64,000 nt of DNA from assembly GCA_021324305.1 (NCBI GenBank), contig JAJPJI010000009.1, positions 1 to 64,000 of the forward strand. Reading direction: 5' to 3'. Below the pieces are notes generated by a model that was not told the DNA's origin, searched no databases, and saw only the letters and a list, made by a program, of their open reading frames with translations. The stretch's first letter is position 1. Each line of letters opens with the position of its first letter. A program made the translations under genes and the position numbers. Source of the DNA: Gammaproteobacteria bacterium. Lineage in GTDB: Bacteria > Pseudomonadota > Gammaproteobacteria > DSM-16500. Of this stretch, positions 54,374-63,875 are shown piece by piece.

Positions 54374-55387
54374 TTATCCTGTGTACAACACGGTTGATAA
54401 TAATGTCTTGGATGACATCCCCGGCTCTTCACATACCAGGCGCGGCACCAGATATCCAGGCAATTTTTTAATCATACCGGCATATAGCTCCTGCGCCTCA
54501 CGTAATGTGATATCGAAATGAGAAGCGCCATGGACCTTATCGAGCGTATGCAGGTAATACGGCAAGACACCAGCTGAAAATAAAACCTCGCTAAGTGTTC
54601 TCAGGGTATTTACATTGTTGTTTACTCTCTTCAGCAGCACTGTCTGATTCAATAAATGAATGCCGGCATTACGCAGTCCCTGCATTGCCTGCCTGACATC
54701 GTCATTAATTTCATTGGGATGGTTGACATGAATCACCATGATTTTATCAAACGGAATGTGTGAGATCCAATGTATAAAATCCTCTGTGATTCGCTCCGGC
54801 AGCACAACAGGTAAACGCGTATGAATACGCAAGCGTTTGACGTGTGGTATTTGTAATAACTGATCAGTAAATAATTTTAATAACCTGTCGCTAGCCGAAA
54901 GCGGATCACCGCCGCTTAATATCACTTCGCTGATACTTTTATCCTGCTTGATATACGCAAATATTTTTTCCCATCCACCCATACCAGGATTATTATCCTC
55001 ATAAGGAAAGTGCCTGCGAAAACAATACCGGCAGTGCACTGCGCACGCACTCGTCAAAGTCACCAGCACTCTTCCATCGTACTTGTGGAGCAGCCCTGGT
55101 ATGGGATTCACATTTATCTCCTGCAGCGGATCACTTGTATAACCAGGCATGTCATTCAATTCCATCCCTAAAGGCAATACTTGCAGCAGCAGTGGATCAT
55201 CAGGATTTCCTTTTTGCATGCGTGCGGCGAAACCACGCGTCACTTTCAAGGGAAATGCCCGGGCAGCAGCACGCGCTCGATCCAGTAAGGCTGGATCCAG
55301 CTCAAGAGATGTCAGTAATTCCTCGGGATCGGTAATCAGATCCGATAGCGCCTCCTGCCATAAGTGCTTGTTTTTTAACGCGGACAT
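54374..55387 (-). CDS. epmB: EF-P beta-lysylation protein EpmB (lysine 2,3-aminomutase family)
   Basis: This radical SAM, PLP-dependent enzyme converts lysine to (R)-beta-lysine, which EpmA joins to elongation factor P. The radical SAM cluster ligands C115, C119 and C122 lie in ACAVHCRYCFRRHFPYE. Further family blocks are PGLLHKYDGRVLV, ILSGGDPLSASD, LRIHTRLPVVLPERI, LLNQTVLLKRVNNN and PYYLHTLDKVHGASHF. A Lys in SSKTLLS near the C-terminus fits the PLP site. ATG 55387 has AGG before it; the GTG four codons earlier is less likely. No efp or epmA lies beside it. Confidence 0.93.
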   Translation of the reverse strand: MSALKNKHLWQEALSDLITDPEELLTSLELDPALLDRARAAARAFPLKVTRGFAARMQKGNPDDPLLLQVLPLGMELNDMPGYTSDPLQEINVNPIPGLLHKYDGRVLVTLTSACAVHCRYCFRRHFPYEDNNPGMGGWEKIFAYIKQDKSISEVILSGGDPLSASDRLLKLFTDQLLQIPHVKRLRIHTRLPVVLPERITEDFIHWISHIPFDKIMVIHVNHPNEINDDVRQAMQGLRNAGIHLLNQTVLLKRVNNNVNTLRTLSEVLFSAGVLPYYLHTLDKVHGASHFDITLREAQELYAGMIKKLPGYLVPRLVCEEPGMSSKTLLSTVLYTG

Positions 55388-55496
55388 GAAAAACCTCACT
55401 CGTTACGGTGCCTTTGCGCTTGCAGGATGCAACCCTCGCAGCCGGCTTTGGCTAACTCTTTGATATTCTATTAAAACTAAGTGACCCAGGAAAAGT

Positions 55497-55505
55497 TGCT
55501 ATAAT
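55497..55505 (+). promoter_or_regulatory. Extended -10 promoter for the KAP NTPase gene
   Basis: TGCTATAAT (55497-55505) is an extended consensus -10, 45 bases before the GTG start at 55551. An AAGGAG ribosome site precedes the start. Confidence 0.55.
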
Positions 55506-55550
55506 CGTTTATAGGGCACAAATAGTCAAACAAGAGTAAGGAGTCCACCC

Positions 55551-57722
55551 GTGTTTGATGCTGATCGTCCCATTACTAAAAGCTCACAGGACAGGCTTAA
55601 CCGAACTATATTTGCCAAGTATCTGGCACGCTGCATGCTGGATCACAAGGATCCAGAGAGTCTGGTTGTCGGCCTGTACGGCGGATGGGGCGTTGGAAAG
55701 ACATCCATTATCAATCTTGTGCTTGAAGAGTTAAATTTCGCCGCGACGAATCTTCCTGATGATGAAAAACCGATAGTACTGAACTTCAGCCCATGGAGTT
55801 ATTCAGGACAAAATCAATTGATATACAGTTTTTTTCGCAGGCTCTCATCTGCTCTACGCAATGTCTCCTATTTGAATAACTCCAAACGCATAATCCATTT
55901 GCTCGAGTTATACGTCTCCTTCTTTACTCACCAGCCTGTGCCCAAATCATTGCGTTCCAAACGCAGTTTCTTTGAGAAAATCACGTTTGGCGGAAAAGAA
56001 GAAGTGTACGCGTGGGAATCGGGGCGCGACCTGACACTCGTCAAGGCTGAATTAAATGAATTACTGCGCAACCAGAAGCACAAGATCATCATTATCATCG
56101 ACAATATTTCGCGTCTTTACGATTACGAAATTAAGCAAATTTTTCAGATCGTGAAATCCATGGGTGACTATGCCAATACAGTCTATCTGCTCTCTCTCGA
56201 CAAGGAGCATGTTATTCGGGCAGTCAACAAGATTGATGGCAGCGGCGGCGAGGAGTACGTAGAAAAAATTATTCAACTGCCATTCGATATTCCTCCGATA
56301 CTGCAGCAGGATATTGAGGTTATATTTGCTGACCGTTTAAATGATATTGTGAAAACCGTTCCTGAGGACTCCTGGAGCACCGAGTATTGGGCGGATATCT
56401 ACTATAGCTCCTTGAAGTATTTTTTCGAAAACTGCCGTGATATCACCCGCTACGTAAATACCTTGAGCTTCAGCTATTCGCGTTTGCGTGATGTCGTCAA
56501 CCCGGTCGATTTCTTTGCCCTGACCGCAATCGAGGTATTCACCCCCGACGTTTACTTTGGGATACGCGAAAACAAGGACTTATTCACCGACCTGCTCGAC
56601 AATGTTTACGTCCTTGACAAGGAACAACAGCAAAAGGACAAAACCCGATGCGATGAAATACTTTCACGCACCAAGCGTGTGCCGCATGACATTATTCTTG
56701 ATTTATTAATCCGGCTTTTTCCGCGCATTCGCAAAATTTATTATCCCGACTCTTCATTCTTTCATTCAGACGCGACAGCACGCAAGCTGCGCAGGATTTG
56801 CAGCCCGGATGTTTTTGATGTCTATTTCCGATTATCCATGCAGGTAGGCCAGATACCCGAATCCGAGTTTGAAACAATTCTAGCCCTGACTTCCGACCCG
56901 GTCATGTTTGACCAGGCATTGACTCGCCTTAATCAGGACGACCGCATCACAAAATTTCTTGACCTGCTGGACAGCAAAGTCATCAACACCATACCACGCA
57001 AGAATATTCAAGCCATTGTCACTGCGCTACTGGACAATGGCGACCTGTTTCCACAAGGAGTCAGTGACGCATTAAGTCTGGACACGCCAATGAGAATTCA
57101 TCGCATTATCCACGGCTTGCTGCGTCGCTTCCAGATGCCTGAGGAACGATTTTTAATATTACAGAATGCGATTGCGAGCGCCAATAAAAGTCTTTACATC
57201 ATGGTGCATGAACTCAGAGAGCAGGGACGCGAGCATGCACAGGAATCAGATACATTCCTGCCCCTTGAATTTCGAGACCTGACCACAGAACAATTGACCT
57301 CCCTGCGTAAATTGCTCATAAGCCGCATTGAAACCTGGGCTAAAAATGGCAGCCTGGTCGATCATCCCCAGCTGTTACCCATATTATTTGCCTGGCGTGA
57401 CTGGGGAAATGAAGAAGATGCCAGACGTTATGTCGACACGATTACCAGAACCGACCGCGGACTATTGTCATTTTTAACATCGACACTAGACAAGGCCATC
57501 TCACAAGCCATGACTGAATATCAAAAGAATCCTGTATGGGAAAAATATCTCGAAGACATCAATGCATTCATTCCTCCAAACATGCTCGAAGAACATGCAA
57601 AACTTTTATTTGAGGATGAATATTTTGAAAAACTGCGTGAAAGAGAGCAATTGGCTTTAATGATCTTCCTTGACCTGATCAAAACCCCAACGAAAAAAAC
57701 CATCCGCAAAACGACAGTCTAG
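55551..57722 (+). CDS. KAP-family P-loop NTPase
   Basis: The 723-residue protein has the KAP signature: Walker A GGWGVGKTS (residues 44-52), FSPWSYSGQNQL as the family N-x-W-x-(F/Y) block, and a Walker B region KIIIIIDNISRL (D184). The usual second acidic residue of the IDDLDR form is replaced here (IDNISR), so ATP hydrolysis may be altered. No transmembrane helices interrupt the P-loop domain, unlike many KAP proteins. The long helical C-terminal half is unassigned. KAP proteins include phage exclusion factors; no other defence gene is adjacent. The start is GTG 55551 with AAGGAG. Confidence 0.82.
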   Translation: MFDADRPITKSSQDRLNRTIFAKYLARCMLDHKDPESLVVGLYGGWGVGKTSIINLVLEELNFAATNLPDDEKPIVLNFSPWSYSGQNQLIYSFFRRLSSALRNVSYLNNSKRIIHLLELYVSFFTHQPVPKSLRSKRSFFEKITFGGKEEVYAWESGRDLTLVKAELNELLRNQKHKIIIIIDNISRLYDYEIKQIFQIVKSMGDYANTVYLLSLDKEHVIRAVNKIDGSGGEEYVEKIIQLPFDIPPILQQDIEVIFADRLNDIVKTVPEDSWSTEYWADIYYSSLKYFFENCRDITRYVNTLSFSYSRLRDVVNPVDFFALTAIEVFTPDVYFGIRENKDLFTDLLDNVYVLDKEQQQKDKTRCDEILSRTKRVPHDIILDLLIRLFPRIRKIYYPDSSFFHSDATARKLRRICSPDVFDVYFRLSMQVGQIPESEFETILALTSDPVMFDQALTRLNQDDRITKFLDLLDSKVINTIPRKNIQAIVTALLDNGDLFPQGVSDALSLDTPMRIHRIIHGLLRRFQMPEERFLILQNAIASANKSLYIMVHELREQGREHAQESDTFLPLEFRDLTTEQLTSLRKLLISRIETWAKNGSLVDHPQLLPILFAWRDWGNEEDARRYVDTITRTDRGLLSFLTSTLDKAISQAMTEYQKNPVWEKYLEDINAFIPPNMLEEHAKLLFEDEYFEKLREREQLALMIFLDLIKTPTKKTIRKTTV

Positions 57723-57860
57723 CTTCTTCGCAACATAACCTTACTCTTAAGACCAGGGTTTGCGAGAACCTGTATTTTACATTTGACTTCACCATTCAAG
57801 TTGTGGTTTCATTTTATACATCTATGCCTTTAATAGGCCAGCAAAACGGAGCAAATTTAA

Positions 57861-58760
57861 ATGGAATTCAAGCACAGATTTAAACTCAGTCTTATCTGTC
57901 TCGCTATCGCCAGCCCCACATCCCTGCTTGCGCAGCCTGCTGCCAGCCCATGCAGTTTCAGCGGCCTCACCCTTGGATTAGGTCTGGGCGCTTCGACTTT
58001 TATGACCGATATCAGTAACGACACCAGCGCCGGCACAGCCGCCCTTGATCCCACCAAAAATATTTATGATTTTGGCCCCATGGCAGCCGTATTTGTAGGT
58101 TATGGGAATGTCTTTGATAACCACGCTTATCTGGCTGGCGAACTAGGGTTAAACGTTTTTGCACCCACTGAAACATCGGTAAGTGATACCGCCAGATCAA
58201 ATGTGACCATGACTAGCACCGACCCATTTCCTCCCGACATATCGACAGCTACCTACACCAACTCGCTTTACACAAAGACTAAAGTGACTCGCAATGCGGT
58301 AGAGCCTTTCCTTGATTTGAAAGCAGGCTACCTCGTCACCCCAACCGCGCTCATCTATCTCAGAGGAGGCATCAGCTACAACAACCTGAAGATCAAAACC
58401 AACTCTGTCTATAATGCAACAGGTACCACGACAGTTATAAGCTCTGGAGGCTCTCCTGAATCAGTCAACTCTTCAGTCGCAGCCATCTCATCCTTTTATT
58501 CATCACAAACCAAGAGCACATTCTCCTGGAGGCTGGGCATAGGCACCGAATATATGGTCACGCCCAATTTCGGTATCGGCGCCGATTATATTTATACCTT
58601 CTATCCCAACCTCAAAACGACTGCTTCAAGCAGTGCGAATGACGTAGCCTGTGATGTCCTGGAAGGATGTGTTGCTGACACAGCTGCATTTGCCAACACG
58701 AGCAAAGCCAGTTTAAATGACCAGCAAGTGATGGCAAAATTGATTTATCATTTCAGTTAA
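57861..58760 (+). CDS. Outer-membrane beta-barrel protein (Opa/OmpA-like)
   Basis: The 299-residue protein has a Sec signal (LSLICLAIASPTSLLAQP) and a mature part beginning SGLTLGLGLGASTFMTDI. Alternating strands follow: MAAVFVGYGNVFDNHAYLAGELGLNVF, FLDLKAGYLVTPTALIYLRGGISYNN, FSWRLGIGTEYMVTPNFGIGADYIYTFYP, ending QQVMAKLIYHF. The final aromatic-rich strand is the usual Bam signal. A long Ser/Thr-rich loop (TGTTTVISSGGSPESVNS) may be exposed. It shares family style with the barrel at 4920. GGAG lies 10 bases before ATG. Confidence 0.75.
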   Translation: MEFKHRFKLSLICLAIASPTSLLAQPAASPCSFSGLTLGLGLGASTFMTDISNDTSAGTAALDPTKNIYDFGPMAAVFVGYGNVFDNHAYLAGELGLNVFAPTETSVSDTARSNVTMTSTDPFPPDISTATYTNSLYTKTKVTRNAVEPFLDLKAGYLVTPTALIYLRGGISYNNLKIKTNSVYNATGTTTVISSGGSPESVNSSVAAISSFYSSQTKSTFSWRLGIGTEYMVTPNFGIGADYIYTFYPNLKTTASSSANDVACDVLEGCVADTAAFANTSKASLNDQQVMAKLIYHFS

Positions 58761-58782
58761 TTGATCCAGATAATTTGAAATT

Positions 58783-58821
58783 GTGTATCTGTCCTCGGTA
58801 AACTTTCGAGGGCAGATACAC
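58783..58821 (+). terminator. Long hairpin after the outer-membrane protein gene
   Basis: A 15-base arm (58783-58797) pairs with 58807-58821 with one G-T-type mismatch and a 9-base loop. It directly follows the barrel gene stop and precedes the GNAT gene, so it likely ends the barrel transcript. No T-run is present. Confidence 0.6.
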
Positions 58822-58841
58822 TGAGTAACGCGAGTGGTGTT

Positions 58842-59489
58842 ATGATTAACAATAAAAACAAGCCTGGCTTTTCTATCCGTACTGTCAAACCCTCCGATAT
58901 CCATCAATTAGTCGAGCTCGAAAAGGAGTGGCCTGAGGATGCGCGCGCCACACAACAGGAACTGCAAAACAGGATAGATAAATTCAGACAAGGCTTTTTT
59001 ATCGCTGAAAATGAAACCGGGATTATCGCGAGCATCATCAGTTACCCATACCATTACCAACCCGGTGATTTAAGCAATTTTGCCAGCTGGGAGATGGTGG
59101 CAGCAAAATGTTATCACACACATGAATTACCAGCGGATGCAAATGCATTGTATATCCTCTCTGGCACTAGCAAGCCGGGGTATGGCAGCGATCTGTTTGA
59201 CGGCGGAGTCAACCATGTTGTTGATCTCGGACGAGAAATGGGAAAACACTATATTATCGGCGGCTGCCTGCTTCCTGGTTATGCACGCTATATTAGCAAA
59301 CATGAACCGATTTCCGCTGGCGACTATGTTTTCAAAAAATCACAAGGACGTTACATTGATCCTTTAATTGAAAAATATCGGCGTCTCGCGTTTTATGTGC
59401 CAGACAAGAATCACGTTATAGCCAATTACTTTCCTCATGCACCAAGCCTGAATTATTCCGCACTGGTGGTCAGAGATTTGTCCAGGTAA
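58842..59489 (+). CDS. GNAT family N-acetyltransferase-like protein
   Basis: The 215-residue protein begins with a typical GNAT first strand-helix (FSIRTVKPSDIHQLVELEKEW) and reads GFFIAENETGIIASIISYPY as strands 2-3. The acyl-CoA loop is weakly conserved: YILSGTSKPGYGSDLFDGGVNHVVDLGREMG corresponds to the R/Q-x-x-G-x-G/A site, with PGYGSD at the loop. The C-terminal half (ARYISKHEPISAGDYVFKKSQGRYIDPLIEKYRRLAFYV) is specific to a subgroup. It is followed 31 bases later by the P450, forming a likely unit with it and the adenylating enzyme. Confidence 0.75.
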   Translation: MINNKNKPGFSIRTVKPSDIHQLVELEKEWPEDARATQQELQNRIDKFRQGFFIAENETGIIASIISYPYHYQPGDLSNFASWEMVAAKCYHTHELPADANALYILSGTSKPGYGSDLFDGGVNHVVDLGREMGKHYIIGGCLLPGYARYISKHEPISAGDYVFKKSQGRYIDPLIEKYRRLAFYVPDKNHVIANYFPHAPSLNYSALVVRDLSR

Positions 59490-59520
59490 GTGTGATGACG
59501 CCATAATCCGAGGTTAAAAT

Positions 59521-60699
59521 ATGAGTGCCAGCTATTCCATAAAATTTTCCGATCCCTACCCCGTCTACAGGAAAATGCTTCAGGAAACGCCCGTCTTTCA
59601 GGACAAGAATGGTACCTGGCATCTGACGAGATATGATGATGTAAAAATGATGCTCTCGGATCAGCGCTTTTCACGACGGCCATCCGGTAATTTTGGATTT
59701 ATCAGCGCGAGCAAGAAACAAACGGCGCTTGATAACGTGATTAGCCGCTGGTCATTATTCAATGATCCGCCAGAGCATACTCGCTTGAGGGAAATGATGA
59801 GCGTAATGATCTCACCCAGATTCATGAAGGACCTGAAATCTCTTATTGAAACCATCGTGGATTCTTTGCTGGCTTCACTTTTGCAGCAATCATCTGTCAA
59901 TTTTATTGAGGCGTTTGCCTATCCTCTTCCAGTCAATCTGGTGAATCAACTGTTAGGGTCGTCACTAGATTATCACACTCTCAGAAACTGGTCACTCGGT
60001 TTTGTAAATGCGATGGACAGAGGATCTCCGGATGACTTCGAAGCCATCTCGCCATCCGTCCTAGCCATGCAGCAATACTTTGAGGATCTGATCAGGATGC
60101 GCGAGACAAATCCCGGCAATGACTGGATTAGTACATTGGTCGCCATCAGGAGCACTTACCATCTCAGCATAGATGATATTGTCTCAACCTGCATATTTCT
60201 ATTATTGGCCGGCCATGAAACGGTGCAGCTGTCCCTGGGTCTCGGCTTAATGCTGTTGCTGAAAAATCCGGAACAGCAGCAATTGTTGCAGACCAATCCT
60301 GACCTGGTAAATTCAGCCGTTGAGGAAATCTTGCGTTTTGAATCGCCATTGAACAAAGCAAGCCGCTGGACACGCGAAAAAATTATCATCGATGAAATCA
60401 TTATCCCGGAAAATCAATTGGTCGTTGGATTGATCAATGCTGCCAACCATGATCCTCTGAAATTTCCCAGCCCCGATGAGTTTAATATCACGCGCTCGAA
60501 CAATCGCCACCTGGCATTTGGATATGGCATACACAATTGTCTGGGAGCGCTGCTTGCGCGTCTTGAGCTGCAAACTGCATTCGCCAGACTGACACCGCAT
60601 TTGCATCGATTCACTTTGATTGAAGACAAGATTGAATGGGTCGCAAATTCATCCCTGAGATATCTGTTTAATCTACCCCTCACTATCAGGCATTTATGA
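59521..60699 (+). CDS. Cytochrome P450
   Basis: This heme monooxygenase is 392 aa, the soluble bacterial type. The heme-binding loop FGYGIHNCLGALLAR has the thiolate C340. The I-helix oxygen-activation motif is LLAGHETVQ, and the K-helix E-x-x-R is in VEEILRFESP. NAANHDPLKFPSPDEFN is the conserved meander region. It lies between the GNAT gene and the CapK-like gene (6 bases after it), pointing to a small tailoring pathway. No ferredoxin or reductase gene is adjacent. P450s are uncommon in small Legionellales genomes (family knowledge, not counted). Confidence 0.93.
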   Translation: MSASYSIKFSDPYPVYRKMLQETPVFQDKNGTWHLTRYDDVKMMLSDQRFSRRPSGNFGFISASKKQTALDNVISRWSLFNDPPEHTRLREMMSVMISPRFMKDLKSLIETIVDSLLASLLQQSSVNFIEAFAYPLPVNLVNQLLGSSLDYHTLRNWSLGFVNAMDRGSPDDFEAISPSVLAMQQYFEDLIRMRETNPGNDWISTLVAIRSTYHLSIDDIVSTCIFLLLAGHETVQLSLGLGLMLLLKNPEQQQLLQTNPDLVNSAVEEILRFESPLNKASRWTREKIIIDEIIIPENQLVVGLINAANHDPLKFPSPDEFNITRSNNRHLAFGYGIHNCLGALLARLELQTAFARLTPHLHRFTLIEDKIEWVANSSLRYLFNLPLTIRHL

Positions 60700-60705
60700 T
60701 TGATT

Positions 60706-62028
60706 ATGAATGAACAAATGCGCTCGCTGTTGCAATTACTGGAAGAGTCCTAATGGAAACCGCTTGATGAAGTTCTGCAAAAGCAAAGACGGCATCTCCA
60801 GCTTGCCATCAATCATGCGCGTCACACTGTACCATTTTACAAAAATTTTTATGCTCATCTTGCCAGGGATATCGGGAATGAGATAACTGCCTTGCCGGTA
60901 TTGACAAGAGACCTGATCCAGTCAGCCGGTGATGATTTCATTTCTCAACAATTACCCGAATTTCATGGCGCCTGTTATCCAATGGAAACCTCCGGATCAA
61001 CCGGAAAACCGGTCAGGATCATCGCGACGGATTTCACAAGATTGTTTTACGATGCATTGATGCTGCGTGAACATGACTGGCACCGACGTGATTTTACGAA
61101 AAAACTTCTCTCCATACGCTGGGCCCGGCGCGGCTTTGCTGAACCGCCACTGGGTCATCAACAATCGACGTGGGGACCGCCAATCAATCAGTACCACGCA
61201 ACCGGATCCAGTATATTCATCAATGTTGCAAGCGAGACCCATAAACAGATTGATGCGTTATTGTTACATTCACCGCACTACCTGCTATCATATCCGTCTC
61301 AATTGGCAGCATTGGCGGAATATTGTCTCGATAACAATATTTGCATGCCATTCCTGGAAGAAATACGCACGACAGGCGAATCATTGCGTGACGATTATGC
61401 GCAAAGCATCAGGCTAGCATGGCCGCAGACCAGATTGACCGATGTTTATAGCAGCGTCGAGATCGGAAACATTGCACAACAATGTCCTGAACACAATCAT
61501 TATCATGTTAACCAGGAAAATGTGCTTCTTGAGATTGTCGACGAACACAATCAACCATGCGAAACAGGCAAGCCAGGCCGTGTGCTTGTGACATCGTTGA
61601 TGAATTATGCGACACCGCTGATTCGTTATGAACTCGGAGATTATGCTGAATGGGGAAATCCCTGTCAGTGCGGGCGCAATCTGCCAGTTATCAAAAAAAT
61701 TCACGGACGAAAAAGAAATCGACTTGTCTTGCCAAACGGCGAGTCACTTTTTCCATATCTGGGTGAACGAGAAGACAGAAACAAGATCACGACGGCTGTC
61801 CGCAAATTCCAGTTCATACAACACACTCCACATGATATTGAATATAAAATTATTGTGTCTCAACCTCTCTCGCCCGAACAGGAAAATCAATTACGACAAT
61901 TACATCAAAAAAACCTTGGCTACCCATTTAATATCACCATTACTTACGTCGATCACCTCCCTCTCAATCATGCAGGGAAATATGAGGAATTCGTGTCGCT
62001 GGTCAACATGAATCATTCCCGTACCTGA
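60706..62028 (+). pseudogene. CapK/phenylacetate-CoA ligase-like adenylating enzyme with in-frame TAA
   Basis: A frame from ATG 60706 reads MNEQMRSLLQLLEES, then TAA at 60751-60753, then continues WKPLDEVLQKQRRHLQLA and INHARHTVPFYKNFYAHL straight into the rest of the protein. The joined frame is a PaaK/CapK-type N-terminus (helix then H-A-R-x-T-VPFY). The later part is intact: the P-loop METSGSTGKPV, YSSVEIGNIAQQC, a C-terminal ELGDYAEW and RNLPVIKKIHGRKR. A C-to-T change of CAA (Gln) would explain it. The downstream open frame begins only at TTG 60892, losing about 60 residues. It may be a pseudogene, a suppressed stop or a sequencing error. Length 1323 bases. Confidence 0.7.
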
Positions 62029-62147
62029 TTAAACAACATGCTGATAATCCTTGCATATGGAAAAAATGTCCTCAAGCCTGTCATTATATGTTAAACTGAT
62101 TATACCTTCAGGGTAATAAGTATCAGTATATTTGGGAAAATCACGCC

Positions 62148-63875
62148 ATGGAAACACGCAGAATTGAACATATCCATCACGCATTGCTAACCACAGCCAA
62201 GCAATCTCTCTTTGGAAAAATATCAGCGCTAACCCAGCTCGCCGAACCTCCCATTCCATTGACAGCGGGCGAAATGCATAAAGTATCGGGTGAAATTATC
62301 CGCTCAGCAAAACATGAAGTGTTGATGGCATTCTACAAGTTCTCTGGCGCATCGGAAGGCGGCAAGGAGATCATCTCTGCCCTGGAAGCGCTCAAGGAAA
62401 AAGCGGAACGGGAAAAAACGAAAATCAGAGTCTGCTTACTGGTAAACAGTCGTGGCAAGCTTGCCGAAACAGTGTATAAACCCAATCGTTCTCTGGGAAT
62501 TGATCATCTTGCCAGCAGCGAATGGTTCACATTCACTTTTGTTCCGCATCCCACCGCCGCGTTTGGCGCGTTGCATTCCAAGCTGATTATTGTTGACGCC
62601 GAGATTGCCATGGTGCGTGGCGGCGATCCGCATGCTGACAATGATGCAACACGCGCTCAATTCGAAACCGCCTCCCTGATCAGAGGTGGCATTGTATCCG
62701 AGATACGATATGATTTTGTTGATGTCTGGCAGGCATACAGCAGCGAAGTGCTAGGGTTGCTCAAGCCATCCTCGTTGCAATCAATCCCTACCCATACAGA
62801 TCAAAGTCCCATCCCATGCCTCTATGTTTCCAAACGTGAGAACGGAAACCTCTTCTATTACACAGACTGCTTTTCACCCTATAAAATCGCTTTCCTGCAT
62901 GCAGTCAATGAAGCGAAAGAAACCATTCACGTCATGACTTCCAACATCAATGATCCGGACATTTGTTCGGCGATCGCGAAAGCATGCAACCGGGGTGTCC
63001 AGTTATATCTCATCACAGGTAAGTTCCATAATGATCATACTGAATATTACTGGGGCGGAACCAATCTCTACGCCATCGCGACGATAGTCAGTCAGGTTGA
63101 TCTCAAGTGCCTCAAGAATCTGCATGTGCGCTGGAATACGAATACCAAGTCAACACTTGTGAAAAACAGCGACCCCTTTACTATCCATGCCAAATATGCC
63201 TGTGTCGATCTTGAATCGATTGGACTGACATTTTGCGGATCTTCGCCTCTTGATATTCAAGCAATGAAATATTCCCGGGAAGGCGATCTGATTTTTGAAG
63301 ATGTCGCCACAGCAAAAAAATATAATGACAAGTTTTTTGTTGATAAATTCGCTATCGGCAAGGATTATTTTACCGACGCATTCGAAACACTGCTTGAAGT
63401 CATTGAAACGCAGACAAAGAGAATTGAGCAAAGCATCGAAAGTGAAGATCAGCGACGCAAGGCAGAAGGAATGAGAGGCGCCTTGATCAATATTGGCGGC
63501 GATTCCCGTCACATGCTCGAAAAAATCATGCTGCTCATGGAGAATATACATCCTTATTTGATCATCCGTACTGGATACAAGCCAGGCGCACCCGAATCCT
63601 ATAACGCCGTCATGGAGGTCGTGACAAGATACGGCTTACACATTCATCTTGCAACGGTGCTCAAGCAAAAACTGCCTGAATGGCAGATGTCGGCTCAAAA
63701 CCATGCTCCTGCAGTAACAACAGTTGCAACAAGCCATTTTAGTTTACTGAAAGGCAAAAATGAAAAAGAGATGACACGATCAGCAAGCTTCCCTGACCTT
63801 TTGAGCCCGCGTCTCGCCAATGATGAAGGACATCCTGCCGTTGAAGGTGCTGATTCACTGAGAAAAAGCATGTGA
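62148..63875 (+). CDS. Phospholipase D-like (HKD) protein, candidate effector
   Basis: Two HKD motifs mark a phospholipase D superfamily enzyme: HSKLIIVD (H143, K145, D150) and HAKYACVD (H347, K349, D354). The spacing and the region GGDPH after the first motif fit the family. PLD enzymes cleave phosphodiesters in lipids or nucleic acids. No signal peptide is present, though the N-terminus and C-terminus are hydrophilic. The C-terminal region (EKEMTRSASFPDLLSPRLANDE) is Ser-rich and acidic. Effectors with HKD motifs are known in Legionella and Coxiella, so secretion is possible but inferred. Length 575 aa. The last 125 bases of the window hold no gene. Confidence 0.82.
   Translation: METRRIEHIHHALLTTAKQSLFGKISALTQLAEPPIPLTAGEMHKVSGEIIRSAKHEVLMAFYKFSGASEGGKEIISALEALKEKAEREKTKIRVCLLVNSRGKLAETVYKPNRSLGIDHLASSEWFTFTFVPHPTAAFGALHSKLIIVDAEIAMVRGGDPHADNDATRAQFETASLIRGGIVSEIRYDFVDVWQAYSSEVLGLLKPSSLQSIPTHTDQSPIPCLYVSKRENGNLFYYTDCFSPYKIAFLHAVNEAKETIHVMTSNINDPDICSAIAKACNRGVQLYLITGKFHNDHTEYYWGGTNLYAIATIVSQVDLKCLKNLHVRWNTNTKSTLVKNSDPFTIHAKYACVDLESIGLTFCGSSPLDIQAMKYSREGDLIFEDVATAKKYNDKFFVDKFAIGKDYFTDAFETLLEVIETQTKRIEQSIESEDQRRKAEGMRGALINIGGDSRHMLEKIMLLMENIHPYLIIRTGYKPGAPESYNAVMEVVTRYGLHIHLATVLKQKLPEWQMSAQNHAPAVTTVATSHFSLLKGKNEKEMTRSASFPDLLSPRLANDEGHPAVEGADSLRKSM

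Noticed and set aside
62029-62259. Minus-strand frame of 76 codons before the PLD gene
   Set aside because: It overlaps the promoter and the start of a clear gene and resembles no protein.
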